A stretch of 40,450 bases of DNA from CAZEYI01 sp964422855. Its GTDB lineage: Bacteria; Patescibacteriota; Gracilibacteria; Absconditabacterales; Absconditicoccaceae. A program made the translations under genes and the position numbers. Positions 18,759-30,285 of the stretch are shown here, one piece after another (positions within the stretch are counted from its first letter, which is position 1; the number at the start of each line of letters is the position of its first letter). Under the pieces are notes generated by a model, which searched no databases, had not been told where the DNA came from, and was given only the letters and a program-made list of their open reading frames with translations. Location: NCBI GenBank assembly GCA_964422855.1, contig CAYRCS010000004.1, positions 1 through 40,450 of the forward strand. The letters are read 5' to 3'.

Positions 18759-20867
18759 TTATGCATCCATAACTCTCACTTTACCAGCGGCTACTCTTTC
18801 TTTGATGATGTTTTGAGCAACTGCGTCTGGCACTTTTTCGTATGATGAGAACTGCATAGTATAACTTGCTCTACCTTGTGTAAATGAACGCAAGTCTGTA
18901 GAGTATCCAAACATCTCAGATAATGGTACGTGAGCTCTTACAGCTGTTACGTTACCTTTTTGTTCTTGACCTTGGATCATACCTCTTCTTGAAGAAAGAT
19001 CACCCATCACGTCTCCAACATAATCTTCTGGAGTTTCTACTTCTACATCCATGATTGGTTCCAACAATGCTGGACCAGCCTTGGCAAATGCGTTCTTGAA
19101 TGCTGTAAATGTCGCTACCTTAAACGCGATTTCAGATGAATCGACATCATGGTATGAACCGAAGAATGGTACGACCTTGACCTTGATGATAGGATATCCA
19201 GCCATAACTCCTTGAGCTACCGTTTCCTTTGCTCCCTTATCAATTGCTGGGATAAATTCGTTTGGTATCACACCTCACTTCACTTCAGATTCGAATATGT
19301 AGTTTTCTTCACCTTCTGTGATAGGTTCCAATCTCAAGACAACGTGTCCGTATTGACCACGACCTCCAGACTGCTTCACGAATTTACCTTCACCTTCTGC
19401 GATCTTGGTAATAGCTTCTCTATATGCAACTTGTGGTTTACCTGTATTTACTTCTACCTTGTGTTCTCTTTTCAATCTATCAACGATAATTTCCAAGTGC
19501 AATTCACCCATACCTGCGATGATAGTTTGATTGGATTCTTCATCAGAATAGTATTTGAATGAAGGATCTTCATATGCAAGCTTAGATAGTCCAAGACCCA
19601 TTTTTTCTTGATCTTTCTTAGATACTGGTTCCACTGCCAATGTAATAACTGGAGCTGGGAAATCCATCTTTTCAAGAATAATTGGCGCCTTTTCATCACA
19701 GAGCGTATGACCAGTTCTTGTATCCTTGAGACCCAAGAATGCAGCAATATGTCCTGCATGTACTTCTGATATTTCCTCTCTCTTGTTTGCGTGCATAAGG
19801 ATAAGTCTACCTACTCTTTCTCTTTGACCAGAGATAGGATTGAGCAATGCGTCTCCTGTTTTTACCACTCCAGAGTATACTCTTACGAATGTCAAACTAC
19901 CGACAAATGGATCAGTCATAATCTTGAAGGCAAGGGCTGATACTGGAGCATCATCTGATGGAGCTCTTTCCAATTGCTTAGTAGAGTCATCTACGTCTAC
20001 TCCCTTCATCGCACCAACATCCAATGGACATGGCAATACATCTACTGCGTAATCAAGCATCAATTGGACACCTGCATTTTTCAATGCTGTACCTACCAAT
20101 ACTGGATAACATTCGTTACTTACTACACCCTTTCTGAGTGCTCTCATAAGCAATTCGTATGATATTTCTTCTCCTCCGAGGAACTTTTCTGCCAATTCAT
20201 CATCAAATATAGATACTGCGTCTGTAAGTGTTTCTCTCATAGACTTAGCTTTGTCTGCTACATCTGCTGGTATTTCGTGTTCTACTTGCGTTTCGCCGTT
20301 AGTACCTTCAAATGTGAAGTATTTCATTCTTGTAAGGTCAACGATACCTTTGAAGTCTGATGCTTCACCGTATGGGAATTGTACCGCAACTGCTTTGTTC
20401 GATAATCTTTTCTGGATAGATTCGACACACATAGCGAAATTAGCTCCGATCTTGTCGATCTTGTTTACGAAACATTGTCTTGGCACCTTATATTTGTTAG
20501 CTTGTCTCCATACTGTTTCAGTCTGTGGTTGTACACCATCAGATGATGAGAAAACTACTGTCGCTCCATCAAGTACTCTGAGAGATCTCTCTACTTCAAT
20601 CGTGAAGTCTACGTGTCCCGGAGTATCAATAATGTTGATGTGGTGACCTCTCCAAAAACATGTCGTCGCAGCAGAAGTAATAGTAATACCTCTTTCTTGT
20701 TCCTGCTCCATCCAGTCCATAGTTGCAGCACCTTCGTGTACTTCACCAATCTTGTGGTTTTTACCTGTATAATACAAAATTCTTTCTGTTGTAGTAGTCT
20801 TACCGGCGTCAATGTGGGCGATAATTCCCATATTACGTACCTTATCCAAAGAGATCGCTGTTGCCAT
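18759..20867 (-). CDS. fusA: Translation elongation factor G
   Basis: A 702-residue GTPase that drives ribosomal translocation. The start gives MATAISLDKVRNMGIIAHID. G1 is AHIDAGKTTTTE, G3 is DTPGHVDF, and G4 is NKIDKIGA. The rest of the EF-G domains follow, for example PQVAYREAI in domain IV and SRRGMIQGQ in domain V. A single TGA (19272-19274) encodes glycine in KGGVIPNEFIPA, an invariant GG in EF-G, so this is one gene and not two. An upstream in-frame ATG at 20921 would add 18 atypical residues. The ATG at 20867 matches the family. Only one of over 50 glycines uses TGA. Confidence 0.97.
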
Positions 20868-20930
20868 AATTACTTGGTGATAAACGTGAATAAAAAAGTT
20901 TTTGCAAAAACAAAAATGCAAATTGCAGTC

Positions 20931-20958
20931 ACTATATGATTTGGCTCCCTGTTTTCAA
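20931..20958 (-). promoter_or_regulatory. Sigma-70 promoter for fusA
   Basis: On the minus strand TTGAAA (20953-20958) and TATAGT (20931-20936) are separated by 16 bases. The leader to the ATG at 20867 would be about 57 bases. Confidence 0.5.
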
Positions 20959-20996
20959 GTAAAAATGGCTAATCTAAAGTGTAGATTTTCTTGATA

Positions 20997-21036
20997 TTGA
21001 CATATTTATATTTATGATAGATGATATATTTATAAT
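20997..21036 (+). promoter_or_regulatory. Possible promoter upstream of the RelA/SpoT-like orphan
   Basis: A consensus TTGACA at 20997-21002 and a perfect TATAAT at 21031-21036 are present, but 28 bases apart, so they do not pair normally. The TATAAT lies only 10 bases before the ATG at 21047, which would give a leaderless or nearly leaderless message. Confidence 0.3.
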
Positions 21037-21046
21037 CTATGCAGAT

Positions 21047-23410
21047 ATGAGTTCTACCCCACGTGAGAATATGGATGCTAAATTGTATTATGTATGAGCT
21101 CTACAAGAGTTTCATAGGAATTCGGATTTTGATACTGCACGACAGATCTCTGCACTTTTTCTTGAAAAACCTAAAAGAAGAGCAAACGCTGCTTTTGAGA
21201 ATAAGATAAGCTTGCTTGATCTTGCTGATATACCTGCCAATACTCCAAATGACAAGATCATCAAACTTATAGCATCTGAAATGAGTAAAAACAAGGAGAC
21301 TAAAATGAAATTATCTGAATGGAAAACCTATCGCAATGAGTTTTTGATGTTTGATGGAGACTCAGATGAGTTGCTCTGATTAAGTAATACTGCTATAGAT
21401 CATTTTAATAGCTTACTCAATCAAGAAATAACTAAGTATCAGCAGACTACAGGGCAAAAAATTCCTAAGAAATTTTTTGAAATTCACAATACAACTGATC
21501 AATGAACCATCAGTTTAAAGAGCACCGAAGAAATAATCTGATTTATAAGAAAAAACTCAATAATCAATCATCCTGAACTGCCTCCCCAAGAAAGCGTCCT
21601 GTATAAAATTATAGTATGTGCAGTACTCAAAAAGATGATAACAAAACAAGACTACATAGAAAACAAAGAAGTAATCGACGGATATAGAAAAGTGTTTGAT
21701 AAATTTGTGACTACTGAGCTTACTAAGACTTTCTATCATATGCCTTTGGACAAAAATGTAGATCTCATAGAGGATAAATCTCATGCGAATTATTTTTCTG
21801 ATAAATTATATCGACTTCCAAGAAAACAAATGAGAGTTTTTGGCATAACTTATGATCACGATATACATTTTCGTATTACTAAGAGAGCAAAATCTGAAAA
21901 TAGCATTATCAATAAGACTATTTTTGATCCAGAGCTCAATTCTGCAGATGCAGCTAAAGATATATGAGGAATAAGATTTCTCAACCAAGATGAGAATCCT
22001 GAAAGAGAAAAAGAAGAAGCTAATATACTGTGGTACTATATGACCAAGCTATACAACAAAAATAACTTTGCTTCAAATGACGATCTCAATGACGCCTATC
22101 CTCAATGAGAAAATCCACAAGAAATAGGGAAAGAATACACCAAAGAAGATATCTCAGGGATCATAAAGTTTATGTACATGGAGCTGAAAGACAAAGACAT
22201 ACTCAAAATTAAAACAGTAAGAGAAAAGTCAGAAACATTCCCTGCTGTATATGAGCTAGATAAAGATTTTTTTGCATGTTATTGATGTACAGACAAATAT
22301 GTGCTTGCTCAGATGGATGCTGTTGTTCAAAAGAAAAATCAGGATACCAAAAAAGCTTTTGACTTATCAAAAAAAACAAAGTCTGAAGCAAAACTAGATC
22401 TTTTTGCAGAATTAGTAAAGGACGAATACCCTTTGTATGAGGATTGTTTGGACAACGAAAAAGACCTACAAATACTGTACTGGTGTGAGAAGAAAATTGG
22501 TGACATCAATAAAAAATTTGCTACCTTAAAAAAAATTTTTGACCTAGATCGTGAAATAAAAAATGATCGAGAGATCTACCGCAATAGTTCTCAAACAGAT
22601 GAAGTGACTCCTAATGAAGTAGCTCCTAAAAAAGTAGCTCCTAAACAAAAATCAATATCATGGGATGGGCAGACTTACTCATATGTAGATAAATGAGGCG
22701 CTACTCGTAATATTACTGTAGAACCCTCTAAGATAGACTTACTCAATGTAGAAGCATACTACAAACATGATGATATTAAATGATTTTATGTCGAAATTGC
22801 TCATCATAAGATCTATTTGCATGATATACAATCTCTGCACAATGATTTTATAGAAAGATGGAAAGATTCTCCACAGAACTATGAAAACAAGGATAAGTGA
22901 GCAAGAAAATGAAGTGGTTCTTCTGCACGAATTGACGGTAAAGCTCAGGGAAGGATACATACTAGCAGCTGAGACTATTTTTTGTGAGAACATCAATTTA
23001 TGCCATATAGTGGCATCAAGAATATCAAACCGATGACAGTCAGTGAAATCTATCAATATGTGAAACAAATATTTGTCACTCTTAGACTAGAGCAACTCAT
23101 TACAGTACATGACATAGTAACAATGATACAACAATGCCTCATCCCTACTATAAAGACTAAATGAGCAGTTGAAAATACCATGACTTGAGAACAGCTGCTT
23201 GATGCTATTATAAAAGATGATAACGCTTTGCCCGTGTGATGAACAATTGAAGAAAAATTCCTGTATGAACTTGAACATGATCGTGAGCTCAAGCCACTTA
23301 TTATTAATGGGAAAAATATTCCTGGAGTATTTATCTATCCTAAATTTGAGAAACGTCGCAAAAGAAATAAACTATGATTTGACAATATGGAACGACCTCA
23401 ACAGCAATAA
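21047..23410 (+). CDS. Large orphan protein with RelA/SpoT-like nucleotidyltransferase motifs
   Basis: A 787-residue soluble, charged, lysine- and glutamate-rich protein without signal peptide. In the middle, RITKRAKSENSIINK (about residues 281-295) followed by AAKDIGGIRFL (about 303-313) resembles the RxKS-x2-SI-x2-K and D-I-x-GIR motifs of the RelA/SpoT ppGpp synthetase fold. Far downstream, GRIHTSSGDYFLGEHQFMPY (about 640-659) could be the S-x-H and E-x-Q strand motifs, separated by an insertion of over 300 residues. A VAPKKVAPKQ linker lies near 525. This assignment is inference from short motifs; no function is proved. TGA glycine is frequent. It converges with gatC, 9 bases apart. The start is MSSTPRENMDAK. 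Confidence 0.7.
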
Positions 23411-23419
23411 TATATTTTT

Positions 23420-23701
23420 CTAATCCAACACCGACTTGATCTGTATAGAATTATTGACAACTGGGTGCTCCACATTTTGGAGTAGTCCTTTGGTATTATC
23501 GAAATCCTTTACCCCTTCATGAATCGTTTGCATCACCTCTGGAGGTAGTGGTGTATGTCATGAAAGATCGAGTTTTTGGAGTTTGTTGAGCTCTCCGACA
23601 ATCGACTCAAATTTAGCAAAAAACTGTGCCTCCTGATCAGGAGCTATAGTGATATGTGCCAATTCCATGAGATGTTTGAGTTCTTGTGGGTCGAGTGCCA
23701 T
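23420..23701 (-). CDS. gatC: Aspartyl/glutamyl-tRNA amidotransferase subunit C
   Basis: A 93-residue protein matching GatC: DPQELKHLMELAHITIAPDQ at the N-terminus, a QFFAKFESIVGELNKLQKLDL helix and a proline-rich PLPPEVM turn (quoted loosely). GatC stabilises the GatAB complex that amidates Glu-tRNA-Gln and Asp-tRNA-Asn. A TGA codes the glycine of LSGHTPL; without it the reading frame would look broken, which is why the gene is easily missed. It is separate from gatB, which lies at 37296-38735; gatA is not in the window. It is divergent from the M23 gene. Confidence 0.85.
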
Positions 23702-23775
23702 GATGCAACAAATGATAAAGCTCGCGTTGCAGTCAGCATACTTTTTCCTACAGTAAAAACAATATTTAGTATAGT

Positions 23776-24819
23776 ATGATGATGTGAAAATATATTTTGT
23801 GATTGGTGGTTTTGTTTGTCCCGGCGCTCAGTTTGGCACGACAGTATCCTGTGGAAGAAGTGACGATCAATAACTGTCTCAGGCCTTATGAAGAGCCTTG
23901 CAGTTTTCTCGCACCTCGTATAACAGGAGCAAACTATATGGCAGTACAAGACGACCCTCGCTACCGTCGTATCTACAAAGTGCTCTGGGGTTCTACGTAT
24001 ACAGATGGATGGGATACTGGTCTATGAAGTCATAAGTGAGTCGATATAGCTAGCGCTGCATGAACAAAAATCTATGCGATGTGATCTGGTCTTATCATAG
24101 AAGCTGGACGAAGATGAAATCGAGGCAATTTGGTCATCATCGAACATACACTTGGAGATAAAAAAATATGGAGTAGTTATGCTCATCTGGGTGAAGTACT
24201 GATCCGCAAAGGAGATGTCGTTGATGAAGGTGATGTGATAGGAGAAATTGGCGATAGTGGCAATAGTTTCTGACCGCATGTACAGCGACAGATAGATATC
24301 AATCAAACAGGTCCACGTCCCTATCATCCTAGTGCCTGTGGCGATGATCTAGAATGAATTGTCAATGAGTGAAAATGCAGAAGCCTGATCGTAGCAAATA
24401 CCATCGATCCTATCCTCTTCGTCGAAACGCAAGGCAAATCATTGGGGCGAGATACGAATGATACCGTCGCAGCAAAAACAAACGATATCGCGATCTCTCT
24501 GACTGGATTTGCTGGTGGATACATGCAAATCAATACGACCAAAATACTGAAGATACTATCTCAAACATCTGAGGATATCAATGAACCGATTACCATCACT
24601 AGTATGCGTGGCAACTTGGATATATTCCCAAACAAGGTACTCTTTCTTGGAAGCCAAAGAAGTATATTTGTCACTGCTCAGAAAACATGACTAGATATTA
24701 TCCAAATCAAACAGGGAGATACCATACTCCAAATAACTCCTGTTATCGTAGGGACGGGCAAAGTATTTGGTATATCAAATGATGAAATAGTGTCTCTATG
24801 GCAGTCATTTACTCGCTAG
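23776..24819 (+). CDS. Secreted M23 (LytM-like) peptidase family protein with altered metal site
   Basis: A 347-residue protein with a signal peptide (MMMGKYILGLVVLFVPALSLA; three possible ATGs, and two TGA glycines within the signal). The M23 domain at about residues 75-190 has the first zinc motif HKGVDIA (HxxxD) and the SSYAHLGEV strand. The second motif, normally GPHLHF with HxH, reads GPHVQRQ here, so the second His is Gln. M23 enzymes cut peptidoglycan cross-links; this substitution suggests an altered or lost zinc site. The C-terminal 150 residues (from about TIDPILFVETQG) are an unrecognised beta-rich region. The next gene, Nudix, starts 8 bases after the stop. Confidence 0.85.
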
Positions 24820-24827
24820 TATAGGAT

Positions 24828-25304
24828 ATGAGAGACGTGACCTTAGTATTTGTATTCAATCCTGCCTGACAGATACTCTTGTGTACCAAGAAGATGAGTG
24901 ACTCGTGATTTACGATGGCCCTAGACAAACGAAATGGTGCAGGAGGTAAGATCGAAGAAGGCGAAAGTCCCGAACAATGAGCTATCAGAGAATTAGAGGA
25001 AGAGACACATATAGTTGCGCAAATTTCTGAATTACAGAAAGTATGAGTGATAGATTTTACCTTTGCTGCCAGACCTGATTGGAATCAATGCATGCATATT
25101 TTTGTCATAAAAGACTGCAGGCAAGAAGCTGTAGAAACCGAAGAAATGAGACCACAGCGACGAGATCCGACAGCACTCCCCTATGATCAGATGCGAGAAG
25201 ATGATCAGTATTGGCTACCTAGAGTATTGGCTGGGGAATATGTGGAGTATGTGTTTGGGTTTGATATGGAGGGGAAACTCGATCACACACAGAAGATAAT
25301 ATAA
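24828..25304 (+). CDS. Nudix hydrolase, MutT/MTH1-like
   Basis: A 158-residue protein with a Nudix box GGKIEEGESPEQGAIREL followed by EEET (about residues 45-66), fitting G-x5-E-x7-RELxEE except that the final glycine is Thr. The NGAGGK entry and the C-terminal MREDDQYWLPRVL segment resemble MTH1-type purine nucleoside triphosphatases, which remove oxidised dGTP; the exact substrate is inference. TGA glycines occur at PAGQILL, DSGF and PEQGAI. It is cotranscribed with the M23 gene and ends at a terminator. Confidence 0.88.
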
Positions 25305-25334
25305 AAAAAGAGCTCCTATTTGGAGCTCTTTTTT
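25304..25334. terminator. Terminator between the Nudix gene and the PKD protein gene
   Basis: AAAGAGCTCC / GGAGCTCTTT with a five-base loop. T runs on both strands serve two converging genes. Confidence 0.85.
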
Positions 25335-25346
25335 ATTTGATAGTAA

Positions 25347-27677
25347 TTATTGTATCTTAATGTTTTGTGTAGCTTCAGCAGTAGGTTTGCTATCATATTC
25401 TACTTTGACTGTGATGGGATAGTTACCTGTCTCATCATAGGAAGTAGAGGCGCTTATACATTGTCTGCCGGCACATTCTAAGGTCTTGCCGTTACCAAAA
25501 TTTCGGTATATTTTCTTGGGTAATCATTCTGCTTTGAGGATGAGATCTACCTTGTCACCTACCTTGGCAACTTGGCTTGGATGTGAATCGAAGTCAATGC
25601 TAATATTTGGGACTGGTCTCATAACTGATATCAACTCGCCACTAAATGTAAGGCTGTGTCCTTTTTTTGTTTGGATAGTAACGACTGGCGTATATGTTCC
25701 GTTTTCCGTGGTACTATCATATTTGTATGTATGACTCACTATCGCTTGTGATAGATTTTTCTTGATCTCCCCATCGCCAAAGTTCCATGTGAAGTAGATG
25801 ATCTGATCATTGGTATCTCTGAGCACAGTACTGGATGCATCAAAGGTTACCGTAAATGGATCGCTTCCTACCACGTCTGGAGTTATCAATAACTTGGGTT
25901 CTATCTGTGATACTGCTGATACGACGCTGATGATTTTTTCTGTCTTAGCACCACGTTCTGCGTCCTCTATTGTTACGCTAATATCTTTGCTTTTTTCACT
26001 ATCAAATTTGACTTCATACACTCCTGGTTCCAATGCTACTATAGCACTATCATTGAAGAATACTCTGGTCGTAGCGTTTGGATTGTTTGGACTGATCTTG
26101 GTGATGCGAAGTTGTATGATGGTTGGGATTTGCTGGATAGTAATGATATCGTTTGCGAGACTCACGACATCGCCGCTACCCGCTCCTGCTTTTGCGTAGG
26201 TAGGAGCTTGTGGTGATTTGTAATAGATATCATAGTTTATATCAAAATCTGAACTACCCACATCAAAGTCATCTGATTCACAATATCCTTGCTTGCCTTC
26301 ATCAGTCACAAAGTCTACTTTGACCGCATAGCTACCAGGTCTTGGGAATGTATAGTTTAATAGATCAGTAGTAGATTTGATACGTTCTATGACCTTATCA
26401 TCTGCAATATCGATGATACTAAATCCATATTCATCGATCTTTGCTCTATCCAAGAATGTGGTCGATAACTCGTACTGCGTGCCTTTGAGTGCTTTGGATG
26501 CCACCAAACATACAGGTACATCAGACGGCTCTACTCTGAGAGGGAATGTATACAGATATCAGTTTAATCCTGGGAATCTGACATCGATGCTATATAGTTG
26601 TGCGTAGTTGTAGACGAATGTATAGATAGGATCGTTTTCTCTATCGTTTTCGCCATCACCGTTGGTATCTCGTGATAAGAGATAATCTCTCAAGTTGAAT
26701 TCTCCAAAGATTGCTGATGCATCAAAGGTCACCTTGCGCGGTACTTTACCGACCACTACTTCACCATTTTCATATCTGACTTCACCATCTTCGACATCGA
26801 TACTAATCTCTGCTGGGACATTGAGTACGCCAACACTAATAGTATCTGTTTTTCTTTCTTTGGTTTGTCTGTTGACGTGTGTGATAGCTATACTATGTGG
26901 ATAATCTCCTTGTGTAGGATAGAAGCATGATTCGGTAAAGGTGAGATTGGTAGTATCCATATTTACTATCTGGCCATTACCACAATCTAGCGTCACTCCT
27001 TCGATATCTACGACACCCAATGTTGGGTATACTTGTGCGTTGAATACTGGGCTATTGAGTTGATATGATAGAGAAATAGGCGCAATTAACTTAATGCTTG
27101 GATCACCCAAGAAGTATTGTGGTCCGTCTTTGAAATTGACGTAGGGAACGAGCAAACTATTGGTATCTATGTTTTGACTTGCTGCCATTTGATTGATATT
27201 GGAGATCGTTACTGCTCACAAGGCAATAGATCCGAGCAAAACAAAAAATCAAATAATCGTCCCTGTCATATAACCAAATTTTGGTCTATTTTTGACAGTT
27301 ACCAATCTATATGCATTGACGACGAGCAGTCCCAGTCCTACGAAGAAGAGAAACCCAAAAAACAATATCGTAAATGTCTGCAACAATTTCTGAACAGTAC
27401 CTCTATCGAGTCCAATACTCGCGTATTGATCAGGATTTTTGATGATCATATACATCACGATTGCTGCTAGTCCCACGAGCAATACAAGAAACACCACACA
27501 CCCTATAAGGAATGTGCCCATCGATAGCTTGCTACCTACTTTTTGGACAGGTGCTGGTGCTTTGGTAGGGGTAACAGGTGCTGCAACAACAGGCTGTGTG
27601 ACAGGTGCTGTGGCTGGAGCTGGTGTGACAGGAGGAGTGTTTTGTGGGGATGTTTGGTTATCATTTTTGTTTCCCAT
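25347..27677 (-). CDS. Membrane-anchored multidomain protein with PKD/Ig-like repeats
   Basis: A protein of about 776 residues. A Pro/Thr/Ala-rich cytoplasmic N-terminus (about 1-55, TPPVTPAPATAPVTQP) precedes two membrane spans (about 62-85 and 110-135), and a third hydrophobic segment follows a TGA glycine (TGTIIGFFVLLGSIALAV). The large outer part has beta-sandwich repeats with PKD signatures: VTFDASAIFG, VTFDASSTVLRD with FTWNFGDGE (about 585-620) and a final FGNGKTLECAG. A calcium-like DTNGDGEND loop lies near 340. PKD repeats mediate protein or carbohydrate contacts at cell surfaces. An upstream ATG at 27701 would add eight residues. TGA occurs only a few times. It is divergent from the adhesin-like gene. 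Confidence 0.8.
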
Positions 27678-27850
27678 CCTCAAGAATGGATCTATGACCA
27701 TACATATACGGTGAGGAGTAAATTTGTGATTGGTATAGAGAAAATATGCTCATATGCAAATTGTAATACGCACGACGAGCTATTTTATGACATATTTTTT
27801 TATATTTGCGTTTTTTGTCAAATCAAAGTGCCGTATCGGGCGTCCCAAGA

Positions 27851-27879
27851 TTGCACATAATCTCAATCTGCCCTATAAT
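27851..27879 (+). promoter_or_regulatory. Strong sigma-70 promoter of the surface-protein operon
   Basis: TTGCAC (27851-27856) and a perfect TATAAT (27874-27879) are separated by 17 bases. The transcript would start near 27886, leaving a leader of about 24 bases to the ATG at 27910. Confidence 0.75.
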
Positions 27880-27909
27880 TGATGTAAGATTTATATCTTG
27901 GTATCACAC

Positions 27910-30276
27910 ATGAAAAAATTGCACTCTTTTATAAAGCATCTTGTAGCCATATTACTGGGAACAGCCTTGGTCGGGATGTCTGTATACGCAGTACAAATTC
28001 CTACCTCGCTCAATAATGCGCTCCAATACATCATGGAGACTATCTGGACGAGTGATGGAACTGCTTCTGGTACGGTCAATGTTGATATATCCACATGAGG
28101 GATATACATCAGAACTGGATTTTTGTCCAACGGTAATTCGTGGAACAATATGTCCTTGGGATTGGATACTTCAGGTAACGTCGTCTATGTGCCTGGATCG
28201 TCCTCTACTCCAATATTTTCTCTAGCCAGTAACTTTATTCCTAAACTGGACTCTTTGGGTTCTGCACTCGAGATAAGTGTGATGTACCAAAGTGGCTGAC
28301 TTATCTGAGTCAATAAAACCAATCCAACAAGATCAGTAAATATCCTCTGAGATTTCTTAGTAGAAACACAAGGACTCAATGTTACCTATCAATATAATTT
28401 CGTAAATAGTAATACAGGTTTGTGATATCCTCCTGTAGATATTGGTACAGCACCAAGATGTACTTGTGACGTCAATGCTAATGCAGCAGATTGTAGCTCT
28501 CCTTCATTTGCTTCAGTAAATGATCAAGGATTTTACTGTGTAGATCTTACCATACAAAACAATGGTAATTACTATGACCATAATGTCTATACCAGGCAGA
28601 CTATAGGAATACCAAGTCCTGTACTTTCTACTTCTGGTGCAAATGTATGAGTCAGAACAAACAATCCTCAAGCAGCACTTGATGTATCAGGTAATGTGAT
28701 GATACATACAACGCCTGCATGACTTAACTCATGGGATGTATTAACAATAAACCCAACTACCAAAGAAGTAAGTACAAGATCTGCCGGATCTTTCTTAGGA
28801 GGAACAGCGACATGATACTCGTTAGTTAGTGTATGATGAGGAACATCATTGTTGGCAGCATCTATTATTTCACCATGAAGTGTTCTTTGGAATGCCAAAT
28901 CATTGATCGCATGACCATGAATATCACTATCTTCATCAATCAATACTGTGACTATATCTGCCCTATGATGATCAAGCAATGGATGGAATCTTACTGGTAA
29001 TGCTGGGACCAATCCTACTACTAATTTTGTAGGGACTACTGATAATCAATGACTTTCTATGAGAGTAAACAATACAGAAATACATAGATACTATCCCAAT
29101 GGATCTATGATATGAGGATTTTCTCATACGTATAATAACGGATCGTATGCTATCATTGCATGAGGTAGTGGGAATACTCTATCGTGAGATTATGCGGTTG
29201 TTTGATGAGGCGGTATGAACTATGCCTTGTGATATGCTTCTACTGTGTGAGGATGATTTGCGAACGCTGCGACATGAACCACAAGTACGATAGCAGGATG
29301 AGTTTCAAACTATGTGCCTAGTGATGAAAGTTTCATATGAGGATGATCTATGAATGCAGCGAGAGGATATAGATCTACAATATGATGAGGTAGAGGCAAT
29401 GAAACAACAGGCGATTACTCATCTATACTATGATGACTCAATAATATTGCAGCGTTTGATTATAGCTTTGTAGGTTGATGATTAAACAACGTTGTCAACA
29501 GCATCCAATCATCAATCATTTGAGGATCTAACAATAGAATATTAGTAAATTCAAATGGCTCTGTAATTGTCTGAGGTTCAGGCAATACAATTGATGGGCA
29601 ATTTGGTTCAAACATATTTATAGGATGAGGAAATAACAATACAGGAAGTCGGACACTTGCTGTAGTCGTATGATGATCAAACAACCAGGCCACACAGAAC
29701 TCTTTTGTTGGTTGAGGAATTGGCAATAGAGCGATTGGTAATCCCATATTATTTGGACCATCAAATGTAGTTGTATGAGGTAACTTCAATACTGCTCAAT
29801 GAATAGCATGATTTGTGTGAGGATGAGTTTGAAACGTTACTCTCGGTAGTCGATCTACTGTACCAGGTGGGTACCAGAATACTGGAGCATGAGATTACTC
29901 ATTTGCAGCAGGTCAGAATGCAAATGCAGCACACAATGATAGTTTTGTATGGAATGCTACTTGATCTATTCTTTCTACTACATCATGATGACAGTTTCTG
30001 ATATGAGCATATGGTGGAGTTGGTATTAATTCTCCTATTCGTGGCTATACTGCAATTGGTAAACCCGCGGACCTTTCTTTGTGAATGGATGGGTTAATTG
30101 TAACACCAGCACCATGTAGCAATGGATTGTGATGTGGTCTTGGTATGGCCGTTATGTGTAATGATGCCGATGATGAATGAAAAATCTGGTATCAATACAA
30201 TCAATGAACTGCTAATGGTACATTCTATGGATGTGCAAATGTTGCTTGAGTTCTTACTGCGATGCCTCTTAACTAA
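27910..30276 (+). CDS. Surface protein with YadA-head-like glycine repeats, extremely rich in TGA-coded glycine
   Basis: A 788-residue exported protein. A signal peptide (about residues 1-30, ending SVYA) is followed by a beta-rich region in which VGVNKTNPTRSVNILG and VGVRTNNPQAALDVSG appear, the pattern of phage tail-fibre and trimeric adhesin collars. Residues about 415-675 hold tandem units of the form GGG-x-N-x-A-x-G-x2-S-x-I-x-GG-x-N, the left-handed beta-roll of YadA-type trimeric autotransporter heads. By hand I count 56 in-frame TGA codons, most in those GG pairs. No C-terminal beta-barrel anchor is visible; the protein ends in a Cys-containing domain (CSNGLGCGLG). A surface or attachment role is inferred. 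The next gene starts 9 bases later. Confidence 0.85.
29150..29940 (+). repeat. Tandem YadA-head-like coding repeats
   Basis: About a dozen degenerate units of 14-20 residues, each built around GG(G)-x-N and a following S-x-I/F-x-GG. At DNA level the glycine pairs recur as TGA-GGA or TGA-TGA. Units differ in sequence, so they are protein repeats and not a recent DNA amplification. Confidence 0.75.
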
Positions 30277-30285
30277 TCATATACT

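Noticed and set aside
18759..20867. fusA, metG, ahcY and gatB as pseudogenes or frameshifted genes
   Set aside because: All interruptions are TGA, never TAA or TAG, and fall on conserved glycines; no frame change is needed.
28668..29789. Long minus-strand open frames opposite the repeat protein
   Set aside because: They are produced by the TGA-rich plus-strand gene, whose TGA codons read as TCA (Ser) on the other strand. Their translations look like random His/Leu/Pro-rich sequence, while the plus frame gives regular GG-x-N repeats.
29150..29940. CRISPR array or DNA-level tandem repeat
   Set aside because: Units differ in length and sequence and lie within a continuous reading frame; there are no identical repeats with regular spacers.
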